Source: an uncultured bacterium
GTDB lineage: Bacteria > Planctomycetota > Phycisphaerae > Phycisphaerales > SM1A02
Assembly (NCBI GenBank): GCA_903914045.1
Contig: CAIWNO010000125.1
Location: 1-14,316 of the forward strand
Direction of reading: 5' to 3'
Length of the DNA: 14,316 bases
This document shows, piece by piece, positions 14,062 through 14,316 of the stretch. The notes under the pieces are model-generated. The model worked only from the letters and a program-made list of their open reading frames with translations. It did no database searches and was not told where the DNA came from. Every line of letters starts with the position of its first letter. Positions within the stretch are counted from its first letter, which is position 1. A program made the translations under genes and the position numbers.

Positions 14062-14134
14062 CACGCCGGGAGGGGATCGAACCCGCGACCTGCGGATTTG
14101 GAATCCGCTGCTCTACCAGCTGAGCTACCGACGT
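14062..14134 (-). tRNA. trnW: tRNA-Trp (anticodon CCA)
   Basis: 73 bases with a complete cloverleaf. Acceptor arms ACGTCGG and CCGGCGT pair fully (one T-G). The D-arm is GCTC/GAGC with loop AGCTGGTA. The anticodon stem is GCGGA/TCCGC with loop TTCCAAA, so the anticodon is CCA (at 14099-14101), and the T-loop is TTCGATC. The discriminator base is G, as expected for bacterial tRNA-Trp. The 3' CCA is not encoded (TTT follows) and must be added by the CCA enzyme. The T-stem (GCGGG/CCCTC) carries one C-T mismatch at positions 50-64, which is unusual. The location between rpmG and secE is the conserved one. Confidence 0.96.
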
Positions 14135-14158
14135 AGATGCGTGAGCAAGGAAAATTCC

Positions 14159-14316
14159 TTACTTACGCTTGATTTTGTGAAGGGTGTGCTTGCGAAGTCG
14201 TGGTGAAAACTTTTTAAAGCCTTCTTTCACTCGTTCGGAAATTCCGCCCTTCACGCGGATTTCGGTGCGGTAATTCAAGTCACCGGTTTCGGTGCATTGA
14301 AGCCAAACATATTCGC
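14159..14316 (-). CDS. rpmG: Ribosomal protein L33 (bL33), 5' end cut by the window edge
   Basis: 51 C-terminal residues are visible; only a few N-terminal residues are missing. The pattern EYVWLQCTETGDLNYRT, the basic middle, and the ending FSPRLRKHTLHKIKRK are typical of L33 of the large ribosomal subunit. Only one Cys remains (visible residue 7) and the second CxxC position reads FSPR, so this is the zinc-free (C-minus) form. It lies 24 bases before tRNA-Trp on the same strand. In many bacteria the EF-Tu gene lies just upstream of this cluster, which would be outside the window. Confidence 0.93.
   Translation of the reverse strand, partial: EYVWLQCTETGDLNYRTEIRVKGGISERVKEGFKKFSPRLRKHTLHKIKRK

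Overview
The window looks like ordinary chromosomal DNA of a Planctomycetota bacterium, most likely of the class Phycisphaerae. This is inferred from four things: a PEP-CTERM-type exported protein whose C-terminus reads PAPGALSVLAMLG...RRRRL, an archaeal/eukaryal-type prolyl-tRNA synthetase, very small lipoproteins of a kind I recall from planctomycetes, and frequent starts without a clear Shine-Dalgarno. I see no mobile element, CRISPR array, integrase or phage gene. The window is housekeeping genes mixed with lineage-specific envelope genes.

Layout. Positions 1-3369 are all on the minus strand and read right to left: the redox repressor gene rex, a coiled-coil lipoprotein (overlapping rex by GTGA), a tiny lipoprotein (overlapping by ATGA), a membrane-anchored PGRP/amidase-2 domain protein and, after about 200 bases, the N-terminal part of a Ser/Thr kinase that runs off the left edge. 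rex is divergent from metF (plus strand) with only 27 bases between them. metF converges on a large exported TPR-type protein (minus). That protein is divergent from a membrane protein of anti-sigma-factor-like appearance, which is followed by metG (both plus). A strong hairpin with a T-tract on the minus strand then closes a PEP-CTERM gene.

From 9385 to the right edge everything is on the minus strand. In transcription order it is rpmG (partial), tRNA-Trp(CCA), secE, nusG, a lipoprotein, a CHAD-domain protein and proS. The rpmG-trnW-secE-nusG part is the classic bacterial order. The usual next genes, rplK and rplA, are absent and replaced by the lipoprotein, CHAD and proS genes.

How the genes fit together: one block serves translation, transcription and secretion (L33, tRNA-Trp, SecE, NusG, ProRS, MetRS). 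MetF supplies methyl-folate for methionine. The rex cluster couples an NADH/NAD+ sensor to envelope proteins of unknown role, and it is the most unusual gene grouping here. The most interesting protein-level observations are the peptidoglycan-binding protein that has lost two active-site positions of its amidase fold, the kinase with a non-RD catalytic loop, the roughly 93-residue N-terminal extension of NusG, the three-helix SecE, and the 36-base in-frame tandem repeat in the CHAD gene.
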